Shown here: one piece after another, positions 10,800 through 22,782 of the stretch | Numbering within the stretch: the first letter of the stretch is position 1 | How the letters are laid out: each line of letters begins with the position of its first letter | DNA from: Carettochelys insculpta | Taxonomy: Eukaryota; Chordata; Testudines; Carettochelyidae | Assembly: GCF_033958435.1 (NCBI RefSeq) | Contig: NC_134152.1 | Location: 15,176,001-15,240,000, forward strand | Reading direction: 5' to 3' | DNA: 64,000 bases | Position numbers and translations under genes: made by a program | The notes under the pieces: model-generated | Databases searched by the model: none | What the model saw: the letters and a program-made list of their open reading frames with translations, nothing else | Told to the model about the DNA's origin: nothing

Positions 10800-13217
10800 A
10801 CCTGATCTGTTCAGATCTATTTAAGATCCTTCCATAAATGCCAGAGCAGGTCAAACTAGTTGATCACAATGGTTGCTTCTGATCTTGAAGCGTGAGCATA
10901 AACGCTGCTTTTCCCGATCTTGCAAAATAAGTGTATTTCCCTAGGGAAAACTTTCTGCATTGGCTCTGCTAGATTTCCCAATGATCCTATACACCAGGCC
11001 ACTTCACTTAATTCAATATAGGCCATCCATCCTGAAATCAATGGCTCTGTCTGTATTTTAAAATTAAATTGGTGCAATTGTAAAAATCAGGATAAGAAGA
11101 TGCTCGTTAGGCTTCAAACAAAATTCTGTGTATTTATATTTCCAAACTTCTTCTGGACTTTTGCTCAAATGTTACACTTATTGCATCAAAAAGAGCAAGC
11201 CACAGACCTGAACTCCCAGTGAATATCTGTCCTGAAGTATCACACAGAAACTTGAATACACCTAATAGTAAAAGAATTTGGGCCATGCAGATCACTGTAT
11301 ATTTGTGGCACACGAAGGGAACTTGTGGGAGGGGTGTTTTGTTTTGGGGAAAGTGGGGAATTTTATTTCCTACCTTAGGGAAAAAAAATATTGTTACCTA
11401 CCAGCTCTGTTTTTGGGGAACCAGAGCATGACCACCTGTCAGCCCTGTGATCTTGGGGAGCCAGGGAGTGACATTCATGGAAAACAAATCCCCTTCCCCC
11501 TCCCAGGCCTCTGCATGAATCAAGGACAAAGCACTGAAACTGGCAGGGTTGGACACACCTAAATCCTACCAACAAGGGTGATTGGATTAAGGAAATACCC
11601 CTTAGCCTCATCTGCATTGAAGACAGAACAGAATGATCTCGCATAAATGAATGGAGAACAGCTCTTCCAAAGCAGGAACTGCACTGAACTATGGATACTG
11701 AAAGCAGAGAAGCACTGCCAGATGGGAAATCTCTACTCCAGATGCTAATGAACCTGTGTGCTCACACCCAAATTAGTCATTATCAGACCAGTTCTAGTAA
11801 TGGATCCTATTGATCCCAAAACACTGAAACTGCCTAGTTGCACTGTGAGCATGTTCAAGGAACATCACCCGTAGCTAGGCATGATCTGTCTCTATTGCCA
11901 CACTTCTCTTTACTCATAATCAAACCCAATGTTCTTCTTGAACCATTGTCCTTTTCTACAGAAACACATACCCTTGCTCAAGAAACTGTTTTGATGCCTG
12001 GATGAAAATTCTACATCCGTCCCGTTGAGACCTCATCATTCCCTGCCTGATTGTGCTGGGGGCACTGCTTGTCTCCTGCCCCCTGGACCCCCCAGCTACC
12101 ATCACCACCAGAGACCCCCAATGAGTGCAAGCTCCACAGAGTGGCGAGATCTCTCTCAGCACAGCCTTCTAACATTGCTTTATGTAAATAGTTATATGGT
12201 TTCCTAGCCCTAACATTTGTAATCAGTTTATTTACTACTGCAACTGTTAAATATACATTCACTACCCAGAAATAAATAACTTTGTTACACTGGTGACTTC
12301 TCTTTCTCCCTCTCTGGCTCACTATTCCTCAGACATGTTGCTTTGGCTTCCCCATTCACTCTGCAAGAAGGCTTCTTGTACCTAAGCTAAAAGACCCCTG
12401 CGGTGCCCAGAACTCTGTGGGTTTTGCCCATCAAGTGGGTTACCAGTAGAATGATTGTGCTGTGAAAGTGGGGATGAAAGTGGGGTGCTAAACTGGGATG
12501 GCATGAGGTGGCAGCTGAGAGTGCTGTTTCACCCAGCCACTGAGTCCAAGGGCTCATAATGGTCACAGCCCAGCAGTGCTGTGCAACCCAGCCCACTGAG
12601 CACAGGGACAGCGTAAGTGCTGATTAACCAGTCCTCTCAGACAAGCTTGGGCAGCATGCGTGTGCACGCACGCACGTCCATCCTGGACTCAGGTGAAAAA
12701 AGAACTTAATCCTGTGGACCCTGGGTTGGGCAGAAAAGCTCCACTGGGAGGGAATTAGCAGAAGCGAGAAGCAAAGCTCCTTAGCAATACTAGTGATAGA
12801 ATTATTAGCAGCACACTGATAGAATTATTCACCTCTTCTCCCATAACCCCAAATAAATGAGTATACCCCAGGGCAAATCTCGTAACAATATACTATGAGA
12901 ACACTGTTGGAACCTTTCAATTACATACACCTGGCCAGGAAGTCCTAACTGTATGGAAACAAACTATGGCCAGGTGAACTCTACGAGAAGGAAACAAAAG
13001 GCATGGGTGGATAAGTCAATGTAGAATTCCCCCACAGGAACCATGGGTAGTGAAGATAATCTCTTCACAAAAGGGAGGTGGAGAATGCAAACACAAAATA
13101 TGATGTCAAAACAAACCAGGGGGAGGGAGGCGGAATAGTCTAAATACTACGAACATGATTCTGTCACCAGAGATTTACTGCTGAAGTCAACTGAGTTGCA
13201 CTGGAATGAATCTGATC
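10800..13217. other. Unannotated stretch, possibly old LTR-type repeat
   Basis: No exon is recognised. The part around 11950-12300 has the look of an old LTR (aataaa-type signals followed by gttac), but no paired ends could be found. Confidence 0.3.
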
Positions 13218-13633
13218 TGTTAGGAAAATCCAGGCTTTCGATTTACAGCGCCCAGTTCTCCTGTTATTTGCATTTACACAGCCTAAGACCAGAGCAGCTA
13301 GGACACCTGTACAGCAACCAGTGAGACTGACTTTGTCTGGCCAACAGGGGAAGTCTGCCTGCCTTTATCAGGATTGGTGAGCATGACACTGTGTGCTTAA
13401 CATGTATTCTGCTTGCTTGCTGTCAATAAATACAGACTAAGACTATTACTGTGTAAGGCTTTTCCGTTGGCACAGATTCTGCAGACCTGCTGGAAGTTAT
13501 GCCCTGGGCCCTAGGAGTTGGGTAAGGGTGGCTGTTGGAATTAAAAGGGCTGAACCTTCGGCCCTCGGAGCTGGGTAAAGGTGTGTGTGTCCTTGATGTG
13601 TGGAAAAAGAGAAATAAATTTGTGTGGGTAACA
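13218..13633 (+). repeat. Candidate solo LTR
   Basis: The segment starts TGTTAGG and ends GGGTAACA, giving the TG...CA ends with short inverted TGTTA/TAACA termini typical of long terminal repeats. A polyadenylation signal AATAAA lies at 13425-13430, followed after some 20 bases by a block like an R-U5 boundary. A partial internal repeat (ggagttgggtaaggg / ggagctgggtaaagg) lies in the right third. There is no adjoining gag, pol or env sequence and no convincing target duplication, so it would be a solo LTR of an endogenous retroelement at best. Confidence 0.35.
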
Positions 13634-13757
13634 GAGGGGTGGAGGGAGGGGTCACCAACATTCAGGGTTTCCAGCCTGCAGCAAGTCTCCCCTGGATCAA
13701 ATTAAGCAGGGAGCCAGATGCGGCCTGTGGGCCAGAGGCTGCTCACCCCTGTAGTAC
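13634..13757. repeat. hAT-like end fragment
   Basis: The text gatgcggcctgtgggccag followed by gctgctcacccctg matches the style of vertebrate hAT miniature ends (GGGGTGAGCAGC inverse). Only one end is clear. Confidence 0.3.
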
Positions 13758-13759
13758 AA

Positions 13760-16700
13760 GGTTCATGCCCAGCACTCAGCTAGCACAAGTTTAGTCTGAG
13801 AGGCACTAATCTATACCAGGGCAGTGCATATCAACCCTAATAATCCAGAAGATGTACTGTCTGGTATGTAGTAAGGGATCACACAGAAACATGACACAGT
13901 GGAGGTTACGAATCAGTGAATGAACTACAATTTCACAATAGGACCTGGCTTTCTTCAATATTTCATAAGAGGAAATACAAGTGACATTTAACATGACAGG
14001 ATCTATTTTACACCCAACTACAAAAAAAAAAGAATCCACACAAACAAAAACAGCCAGCTACAGTAAGGAACTTCAAACAAACATACCTAATACTGTACAT
14101 GATACTGGGCTTAGCTTTTAATCTTCCTGAGTAAGATCCAAGCTCCTTCATACTAACAAAGAAAGCAGGCTCAGCTTTGTTAAGTGGTCTGGGAAAGCCA
14201 AGGCAGGTGATCTCCCTGTGGATATGTTGAAAAGCCACACTTTTGCAAGCAGCTTGTTCTTTAAGAAATATAATTTGGGACAGGCAATGAAGTTGGGGAA
14301 GCACTGACATTCTGTATCAAACAGTAATAGCAACTGTCACATCCTGCACTGCTCAGAAAAAGATGCTTATGTTAAAGTTGTAGACAAAGCAAAGAATCTT
14401 AATCCAATTGAAACAGCAGGGGAAAAGCGTAATTATCCAAACTGGAATTCAGCCAATACAAGTAATGAGAACACCCTTTGACTAGTTACTCTGGCATCTT
14501 TAATAGGAAGATGGCAGGACCTCATTTTTTACATACATTATACCACATGGAAAGGGGTCCTTTCAGCAGCAGAGTGCCTGATGTCGCTACCCTGGGAGGT
14601 TTTGCCACCTACTACACCACCACCACCAAGGTTAAACCAGGAACAACTATTATGTGGAAATGGTTTGTTAATTTTGAATAAAATGATTTTCTTTCTTCAA
14701 GCATCTGTGGCATGATGATGCAGGAGGAATTTAAAGTATCCCTTTAGTATTTTCCTTATGTCTACATATTCATCTCTGAAGCCAGATCTGCTCAACACAT
14801 TAAAGATGTCTAAACACAGCTTGGCACAATGTAGAAAGGGTTGAGCAAATCAAAAGTATTTAATATTTAATATCTGGCTTATGCTAAAGATGCTCTCCAG
14901 TAATGCAAAGTAAGCAATTACAGAACTTCCAAGGATCAGAAATTCTCTAACATATGCTAGATCTGTCACAAATTTGCTCCCTTAATCTAGTTATATGCGA
15001 TAACAAACCACAGCAGTAGAAATACAGCAGCATGCCAACATATATCATTCATGATGGCCCCACTAGTCAATTTTCTCATTTCGATACATGTAGGAGAAAG
15101 GTTTGTTAAGAAAACTGGCTTTGTATTCCATCCACATACGAATTTACAGAAGTATCTTCCTTTGATGGCATATATGGTATTTCTAAACACAAGTAGCTAA
15201 AAATCCAGATACACTATATGTACTGTAACATCAACTGTAAGAAATAAATAGTATTGGTTTCTGGTGTTACCACCTCCCCCAACATGCTAGAAAGAGACAC
15301 AGTTCCCTACTCCATAAAGCTTAGTCAAAGATAAATAGAAAAAATACTGATTTATATGAAAAAAATGACAAGGAGCCAAGGTGATCAGAGACATCTCCAT
15401 CTACTATGTTTTTTTTATAATTAAGGGTGTTTCATAGATTCTCCCAATTGCCTAGAAGAATTGGATGAAATACCACCTTTACTGCACCGTATCATGGTAG
15501 AAATGAGTCAGCATTCCTATACTTCCTGAAGGGAAACCAATGAATTTGCAGCCCAGTACATTAAGTTTAAAAAAAAAAAAAAACACCCACTTAGGTCAGT
15601 CTAACTACTGTGCTTGAGGGCATAAAAATCCACACCTGAATGCCACGAATGTGCTAGCCTAATTCAAGAATAGATGCAAACAAGCCAACAGAAGAATGCT
15701 TCCTTCAACCTAACTTTCATTGCTCAGAAAAGCAGAGTTTCTACTGCAACAAATATCCCCTCCTATCGCTGTAGTCTTCAACCATGCTACAGGGGAATGC
15801 CTATAGCATCTGTACCAACCCTGCCCATCTGTTCTCTTCACCACAGAAGCAGAAAGAGTCCTGGATGACTTAAATGAAAAGTTGCATGTTCACGGTATCT
15901 TTATCAGCTGTCCGCAGTCACTGCTATTTTTACGGTACAGACCCTTACTTGTGGAAAAAAATCAGGGATAAGGGGGTAACAACAAAGGGGGATTCTGCCA
16001 GCAGAACCACATCTACCCTGCTTATTTTCTGATGGCAGCTGCCTCTGCAGGTAGGGCAATCATAAGTGAATATGCAAACGAAAGACCATTTGCATTTTTT
16101 AAACTGCTTATTTACATCAAGCTGCCAGCACTATGGCTCAGTGTAGACACAGCCCGTGACCGTATTCCTAAGACTGTAACCAAAATGCTCTACAATTCCT
16201 GATTACTATTAATCAAGAGGGGACGTTAAGACCACTGAACGAAGACATGTACTGGTACAAAATTCAGCTTCTGAAGCAGAAGTGAAATTAAGTTTGCTAA
16301 GAGATTGTGTGTGACAGAGAGATTAATGAACACACACACACACACACACACACAGAGAGAGAAATGAAAAAAGTTTAAAAAGTTATCTGCCCTTTAGCAG
16401 ATTCCAAAATGCTAAATGTTCAAGAACATCCTCCCAACACTCTCCTGTTGCTACAATCAAAGAGTATTCCCCATTTCTTCTGCATAAGCTGTTTGAAGTT
16501 GCTGGCTCTGTTACAACAACTGACCTGCTTCATTTAGTTATACTGGTGTATTCTAATAATGGGGAAGCATTTTCTTATACGTGTATGTAGTTCTACAGAG
16601 TACTTTGTATTTACTGACAGTACATATCTTTCACCAGCTTCACTCCTTATTTTGCCTTTCAAATTTGCTTTTAGTGGGGGGTGGGGAATATAGTTGTAAG

Positions 16701-17799
16701 CTATTTTGTTTGTCACTTCTCTATGGTAAAAGATATCAAACATCAATCCTTATCAGCTATTTCCATAGACAAGTACACAACCTCCCATAACAGACCTGTG
16801 AAAACATCAGTACTGCATAGTGTATAATATTCAGATAAATAGCATATTGCTACAGAGGAAAAGCCAATGCTGTCTGAAGTAGTGTACTATAATAGCACCT
16901 TGTTGAGATGTCCTTTTTTTTGATAAATTAAAACTATGAAAAAGTCTGATACCCAGATCTTCCATGACTGCTTTGAGGAACAAGGAAATACCTCATCTGT
17001 ACACTTGATGGTAGGGCTGTCACCTTCAAGATACAAAAGACAAGGACATTCAGGATGATTGTGAGCCCATAAAAACTAGGCAGCTGTCAGTGGGTACTGA
17101 TTTCCTGGGCCAACTACCTCAGAAAAGGGAAGCTCCCCACAAAACCTGAAAAGGCATCAACCCTCCTTAGTAAGCAAGAATCCTGAAAAAAATACCTAGG
17201 AAGAACTAGGAATTTCTCTCCTAAGCCAACTTGTCCAATACACACTAGAATCTCAAATCTGGTTGTTCTGCTTAAACTCCTAATATGATCTTACAAGCAC
17301 TTGCGTAGTAAACTAAAAAAAAAACCTACTCTGGCTCTTCTTCCACTAATAATCCCACACTAATTGTTTGGAAAGTGCATTTGGCTATTATGTGTGTGCT
17401 CTATCTATACAGCACAGCATGAGACAACTGCTCTTAGGAAACAGATGGGAAGACAGCCTTTATTTTCACTCTACTGTAAAGTCACAATGGTATGCCACTA
17501 CATCCAGAATTTTTAAGGGCACATCAGAAAGTAAATAAATTATTCATCCAAATAAACTTTTTGGTTGCCTGGGCAATAAGATTTTTCCTAGTTTATATCA
17601 ATTTTAAAAATTGCTGTAGTGCAAATTCTTCAAAAAGTTTACTGGAGAAGAACAGGCCCATCATGTATATTGTCAACTGTCTTCCAGAGAATCACAACTT
17701 TAAATAAAGGGCCCCATGAAAGACGTTTTTAAAGCTGACAAAAGGGAATTTCACCCTTGGAATTTTTTAAAAATAGTTTTGTAGTTGATCTTAAAACTG
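13760..17799. other. Long unannotated stretch
   Basis: About 4 kb without a credible exon. It has ordinary AT-rich sequence, a few A runs (for example near 15571) and one dinucleotide repeat. A 67-codon reading frame at 14478-14681 was considered and not accepted. Confidence 0.45.
16330..16362. repeat. (CA)n microsatellite followed by (GA)n
   Basis: About 12 CA units run directly into a short GAGAGAGA tract. Confidence 0.9.
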
Positions 17800-17802
17800 A
17801 CT

Positions 17803-18222
17803 GGGCTTCTCTACACTACCTCCCTACTTCGAAGGGAGCATGGTAAGTAGGGTGTAGGGAAATTATTAATGAAGTGCTGTGCTGCGCTGCATATGCAGCA
17901 TAACACTAAGCTAATTCTCCCCCGTGGCAACTTCAAAGCGCCAGCTTGTGTGTAGCCGTGGCTAACCCACCGGTATTTCAAAGTGCCTGGGCAACTTTGA
18001 AGTCCCTTTACTTCCAAGTCCCTCAAAGTTTTGAGGAGTAAAGAGACTTCAAAGTAGCGGCGGGTTAGCCTTGGCTACACGTGAGCCGGCACTTTGAAGT
18101 TGCCACAGGGGAGAATTAGCTTAAAGATGTGCTGCATATGCAACGCAGCACTCCATTAATAATCACCCAACACCCTACTTACCATGCTCCCTTCGAAGTA
18201 GGGAGGTAGTGTAGACACAGCC
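17803..18222. mobile_element. Near-palindromic TIR element
   Basis: The left half (ctacactacctccctacttc onward) and the right half (gaagtagggaggtagtgtag, ending in acacagcc) are inverse copies over most of their length, including matching catggtaagtaggg blocks, tgcatatgcag motifs and gcaacttcaaag blocks. ACT precedes the element at 17800-17802 and follows it at 18223-18225, allowing one extra G at the left edge. It is non-coding and probably a foldback miniature mobilised by a Harbinger transposase. Confidence 0.75.
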
Positions 18223-18607
18223 ACTGTTACTGACTTACAAAATTTAACACCAGATGTTGGAGTGACTCATTTTAAGATGATACCAGGTCTCATGAAAAAT
18301 ATGAGAAAATAGCTGAACATTCAATCAAACAATCGATATTCTAACTGGCAGAATTTGTAGTCCTGGCTGCAGATCATTTGAGAAGTTTTTGTAAGCTACT
18401 AATTTTAAAATCCAGCTAGAGCACCCACAAACAGAGCTTGACAACAGATCTGAATGGTACTCTACCTGCAAAGAGGCCACAACTCTGGGATTTACCAGGA
18501 GGACAAAGAATTTTAAGAACTGTTTTGATGCTGACATTAACATGGACTCTTTGGAAAGAAAAGCAAACATTAAATAAAGGTATGAATTTAAAAAGCACTG
18601 TATATGC

Positions 18608-19030
18608 TGGGGACCAACTGGCTAAATAGCAGTGCAGCAGAAAAGGATCTGGGGATTACAGTGGGTGAGTCAACAGTGTCTCCTTGTAACCAAAAAGGAT
18701 AATGGCATAGGAGGAGCATCTCCCTCTCCAGATCTAGAGAAGTTATTATTCCCTTCTATTTGGCACTGGTGAGGCCACATCTGGAGGACTGCATCCAGTT
18801 CTGGGCCCCCCACTATGGAAAGGATATGGATGCACTGGAGCAGGTCCAGCAGAGGGCAACAAAAATGATTACAGGGCTGGAACACATGACACAAGAGGAC
18901 AGGCTGAGGGATTTGGGCTTACTTAGTTTGCAGAAAAGAGCAAAGGGTGATTTGATAGCCTTCAACTTCTAGAAGAGGAGTTCTAAAGTGGATGGAGAGA
19001 GGCTGTTTTCCATAGTGACTGATGGCAGAA
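18608..19030 (+). pseudogene. CR1 retrotransposon fragment, left part (reverse-transcriptase C-terminus)
   Basis: The translation includes [40 protein letters not shown] and [19 protein letters not shown], which is the conserved C-terminal block of CR1 reverse transcriptase. The copy is 5'-truncated and broken by small deletions. At 19030 it is interrupted by a Penelope-like insertion and resumes at 19741. Confidence 0.85.
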
Positions 19031-19126
19031 TGTGTATCAGAGAGATAGCCGTGTTAAGTCTGTATCTTCGAGAACAACAAGAAGTCCTGTGGCACCTTAT
19101 AGACTCACATATTTTGGAGCATAAGC

Positions 19127-19154
19127 TTTCACAGGCAAAGACCCACTTCCTCAG
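19127..19154 (-). ncRNA. Hammerhead-ribozyme-like core
   Basis: On the minus strand CTGAGGA is followed by a stem of the gtggg/ccTgt type with a tctttg loop, then GAAA and GC. This is the CUGANGA...GAAA core with G at the variable position. One extra A lies between the core and stem II, and two stem pairs are lost here, so activity is doubtful in this copy. Confidence 0.45.
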
Positions 19155-19458
19155 ATGCAGGAATGGAGCGGGGGGGGAGAGTCTCAGAGAGTTATTTAAT
19201 AAGTGGGATCCCAATAAAAGGGAGGGCCAGAGCTGAAAAGATCTATTAAGCCAAGGTGGAAATGGCCCATTATCAATAGTATGTATCAAAAGAGCTAAAA
19301 ACAGCTCAGATCAGACAGGGGGATGTGGCCCATTGTCACAGTCTAATGGGGAGATGTTAACAGCCAGGGCAGAGAAGCTGCTTTTGTAAGGGACCAGCCA
19401 CTCCCAGTCTCTGTTTAATCCTTGGTTGATGGAGTCAAATTAGTAAATAAATTGCAGC

Positions 19459-19716
19459 TCAGAGATTTCTCTCTCCATTTGATTTTTGAATTTTTTTTTG
19501 TTTTAGGACTGCCACCCTTAAATCTGTTACTGAGTGTCCAGGAAGATTGAAGTGCTCTCCCACAGGTTTCTGTACATTACCATTCCTGATGTCTGATTTA
19601 TGTCCATTTATTCTTTTACGTAGAGACTGTCCAGTTTCAGCAATGTAAATTGCAGTGGGGGCATTGCTGGCACACGATGGCATATTAGTAGATGTGCAGG
19701 TAAAGGAGTCCCTGAT
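19459..19716 (-). pseudogene. GIY-YIG endonuclease remnant of a Penelope-like element
   Basis: The minus-strand frame reads AIYIAETGQSLRKRINGHKS, DIRNGNVQKPVGEHFNLPGH and SVTDLRVAVL. This fits the Penelope endonuclease: the (G)xYIGeTG-like motif, the LRxRxxxH helix with catalytic Arg and the HFN-x-xGHS block. Just upstream, in a neighbouring frame, comes CQQCPHCN, matching the Cys cluster that precedes GIY-YIG in this family, so one frameshift lies near 19690. The reverse-transcriptase part is absent. In intact elements this domain nicks the target for target-primed reverse transcription. Here it is dead. Confidence 0.75.
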
Positions 19717-19740
19717 GGCATGGTTGATGTTGATAACGGA

Positions 19741-19982
19741 GCAGTAGTCTCAAGTTACAGAACAGGAAGTGTAGGCTGGATATTAGAAACAAGGATTTCA
19801 CCAGGAGGGTGGTAAAGCACTGGAATGTTACCTGGAATCTCCATCCCTAGAGGTTTTTAAGTCCCTGCTTGACACAGTCATGGCTGGGATGATTTAGTTG
19901 GGGTTGATCCTCCTTTAGGCAGCGGACTGGACTCAGTGACCTCCTGAGGCCCTTTACAACCCCAGGATTCTATGATTCTAAG
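19741..19982 (+). mobile_element. CR1 retrotransposon fragment, right part with 3' end
   Basis: The sequence resumes the CR1 at agtctcaagttacag, runs through the C-terminal KHWN-type region and 3' UTR (ctgaggccctttacaacccc), and ends in attctatgattcta, the CR1 3' microsatellite. Together with 18608-19030 it forms one 5'-truncated plus-strand CR1. Confidence 0.85.
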
Positions 19983-20149
19983 ACTCAATCCCCATATAAA
20001 TACTTTCATTCAGAAAAGTCACCTCACTATACTAGATGGACAACTGTGAACGCCTTCCTCTACCTCACTCTATCGCCCACTGGGCTCCCCTCCCCTCCAC
20101 CCCTCCTGCACTAGGGCACTGGAGCCCAGACTTATATGCCCCTCCTCCT

Positions 20150-20465
20150 TCCTCCCAGCACTTTCAGAGCATGCCATTTGCTTAATTCACTCTACCCCCA
20201 CTCCTCTGCCTCTCCCCCAAAGCTGGAATGCCGAGAACAGCCGAGTTGTGGCCTTCCAGCTCTGTGAGCCGCAGGGACAGAACACAGATCAAGGGGTTGA
20301 TGTCTCCTCCAAAAGTGCTGGGAAAGAGAGGGGAGGCATAGGGCTCCGGTGCATACGAGCTGCACGGGGGCGGGGGGGGGGGGGGGAGAGGAGAGCAGCC
20401 AGGAGTCTGCAGGTGGTGGCCCCCAGTGGGACACGTGCAGCGCACAGGTTACCCACCACTGCTTT
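20150..20465. repeat. Possible hAT-like fragment with poly(G) tract
   Basis: The right edge reads gttacccaccactg, a typical hAT-miniature terminus, but the left edge is unclear. A run of about 15 G with one C lies near 20366-20385. Confidence 0.3.
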
Positions 20466-20559
20466 ACCTGATATAAGTAAATTACAGCCACTACAGCTGG
20501 GACTGTAGTTCCCACCCAGGATCTCACAGGCTTTGGCCCAACCTCCCCTGTAACCTCGG

Positions 20560-21870
20560 GTAGATCTGCCCCTTCTCCCTTAACCTTCCGCCGCCAGCAG
20601 ATTTGGGGGCGGCCTACAGGAGAAAGAGGGTTCGCGCAGGACGGGGTGTGACTTTCAAAGGGACAATTACTCCCACTTCCCTCCCCGCGCGACTCCGAGG
20701 CCTGAGCTACACTAGGACGCCCACATCTACCGCAGACCCCCAGACCGGTTCCGAGACTCGCCCCGCGGCTCCACGTCTCGCACAGGGACTTTTGCCACCA
20801 CCCACACAGCGGCGGGTCCCTGGCAGAACCCCCCGCGGCCTCCCTGCACCTCAGCGGGGCCAGGAGAGCCGCGCTCCACGGGGGGCTCAGGGCAGCGCCG
20901 TCCCGCCGGCGCGCAAAACCAGAAGGTCGACCGCCAGGGCGGGGATCCCCGGTGGCGCGGCCCCACCTCAGCTCGGCTCCCGTCCAACCCTCCCTGCCCG
21001 GCCCGCCTCCTGACTCGCCGCCGAGACGCTCGAAGCGGGCTCGGGAGCCGAGCACTGGAACAGGCCCCCAAGCGGGGCCACAACTCCCGCGCGGGCCAGC
21101 ACGGGGCGGGGCGCCAGGAGCAGCGCCGCGGCTCGGCCCTGGGCAGCCTCGAGTGGGGGCTTCGCTATCGAACTTTCTCCGAGGAGTTCCCAGAAGGGAA
21201 CGGCCCGACCCGGCCCCCCCGCAGGGCCGAGCGGCTCTTCCCGCGCGTGCCGGCTCTGGCCGCGGCGCTGAGGGAGCCGCGCGCTTCACTGCGAGCTCGG
21301 AGCTCAGCCCCGCTGCGGCCGCCGAGCTGAGGGGAGCGGGCACCGGCGGGGCCTCCCGCCTGTGCCCGGGGCTGTCTCCCGCGGCCCCCACTCGTGGCTC
21401 CGGTCGGGCGCCGCTCCGGGCCGGGGGGTTGGAGCAGGGTACGCTGCGCCCCACGCCGCCAAGGAGAGCCAGTGCTCGGCCAGCGCCGCCCTTACCTCCC
21501 GCTGCGCTCCCGGGCCGCCTCGCCGGCTACTGCGAACAAAGCTACGCCCCCACCGGACGCTCACCGCCTCGCGGCTGGGCCGGACTCCCGGGAGTTAATG
21601 AGCGGCCCCGCCCAGCGGCGGCTCCTGCCCCGCACCCCCAGCAGCCCGGCCGAGGGTCCCCCCTGCCCTGCGCCTGGGAACCAGCGTCTCATGCCACGTG
21701 AAGACCCTGCCCTGTCTCCCCTGCGACTGGGCCGACCCAGGAGCCAGCCCCGGGCCGGGGACCGTCCGGCCGAGCTCAGCCATTAGCTTACGGCTGTTAT
21801 CTCTGTGGGTACAGAGCACTAGAGCAGCCTCCGATCTGCTCCCCCATCGCCCGGCCAGGTGGGTGGGCGA
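20560..21870. promoter_or_regulatory. CpG island, probable host gene promoter
   Basis: This 1.3 kb block is strikingly rich in G, C and CpG dinucleotides compared with the AT-leaning sequence on both sides, and it is nearly free of recognised repeats. Such islands in vertebrate genomes usually mark promoters of broadly expressed genes. Several splice-donor-like sites occur in it, the best on the minus strand at 21496/21495. Long open frames through it on both strands are expected from low stop-codon density and are not taken as proteins. No TATA box is obvious. Confidence 0.65.
21496..21600 (-). other. Candidate non-coding first exon of a minus-strand gene
   Basis: On the minus strand the sequence gagcgcagcgggag is followed by GTAAGGGCGG, an excellent 5' splice donor, with the last exon base at 21496. 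A second donor-like site (gcg|GTGAGC) lies a little upstream near 21567. The position inside the CpG island fits a 5' UTR exon. No downstream coding exon was recognised in the 20 kb to the left, so the gene's identity is unknown and the start is a guess. Confidence 0.3.
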
Positions 21871-22779
21871 GAGCCAGTGCGTCCGAGATGGCAACCAGAA
21901 GCACAACTCGAGGAAGGGGAGCTCCTGGCGCGTCAAAGTTCAGGTTTCTGATCCACAAGTTGCTTACAAAAGAACTTATTTGGTCAGGAGGAAAACTGTC
22001 AGCTCCCAGCAGGGGGCGACCAGGAGCCTTTGGAGTTAAAGTTCCTCACAAATCAGCCTTTTCCTGAGTGTAAAAGTGAAAACAACAAGATCTACATTTA
22101 CCACTTCAGCAAAACTAGGTTCTGTTTGAGGAAGAGGAAAATCCCTTGTCCAAATTCTGTACTGTATTACCTTTTGTTAGCAGCTGCAGTAATGCAGCAA
22201 AACGATTCCCATCAGCAGACAAATAGAGGTAATTACTGATAATCATTCCTTTAGTTTAAAGGTTCCAGTTACTTTGGGCCAGGGAGGAACATGTTGGTGC
22301 CTGAATGAAGTAGCCTGACACTGATTTCTGCCTTCTTTCCATATCCCTTTCTTTGAGGCACATCACAGTGAAAATGAACCAAGGGGAGATTCCCTACCCT
22401 GTAGAACAGCTGCTGCAAGGAGATAAAGTTCCACCCTCAAATTTAAAAGTTTCATTTATAGCATAATGGATGAGGCTAGAGAGAAATAGAAAGATAGTTT
22501 CAGTGTTTCTGTCTTCAACAAGACGCCCATTAAATGAAGTTTTCAGACTAACATGAAAAGCGAATTGATTTTTACATAGTCACCCAGCAAGTTACTTCAG
22601 CATTTCCATAGTTATGTCAGTTCCTCTTTTTGGTCATTCTTCAGCTCAGTGCATAACTTAATTCCTCTTTTTTTCTTTGTCTTCTACAACTTTATTCCAG
22701 TAAAGAATGAGGACCACAGAATACTCCAAAACAGGTAAACAAACACCGAAAAGATTTTGGGCATTGCTGCATTTGCCTC
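21871..22779. other. Unannotated flank of the CpG island
   Basis: The base composition returns to AT-leaning. No exon or repeat is recognised. Confidence 0.4.
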
Positions 22780-22782
22780 TTA

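Larger units (their letters stand above)
19031..19740 (-). mobile_element. Penelope-like element, 5'-truncated, inserted in CR1
   Basis: The insert splits an otherwise continuous CR1. Read on the minus strand it begins with a GIY-YIG endonuclease remnant (see 19459-19716), then a 3' non-coding region. It ends in ctgcatctgaggaagtggg, a block for gtgccacaggacttcttgtt, and the terminus ctatctctctgatac. The same 3' region occurs alone at several other places in this window, which therefore can be assigned to Penelope-like elements through this copy. No exact target duplication was found here. Confidence 0.7.

Noticed and set aside
14478..14681. 67-codon frame followed by AATAAA, reminiscent of a processed pseudogene of a small membrane protein
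   Set aside because: I compared it mentally with several small mitochondrial proteins and found no convincing match. No poly(A) tail or target duplication was seen.
20192..21454. 420-codon open frame on the minus strand and long frames on the plus strand in the CpG island
   Set aside because: GC-rich sequence has few stop codons; the translations are Pro/Ala/Arg/Gly-rich with no recognisable domain, and frames overlap on both strands.
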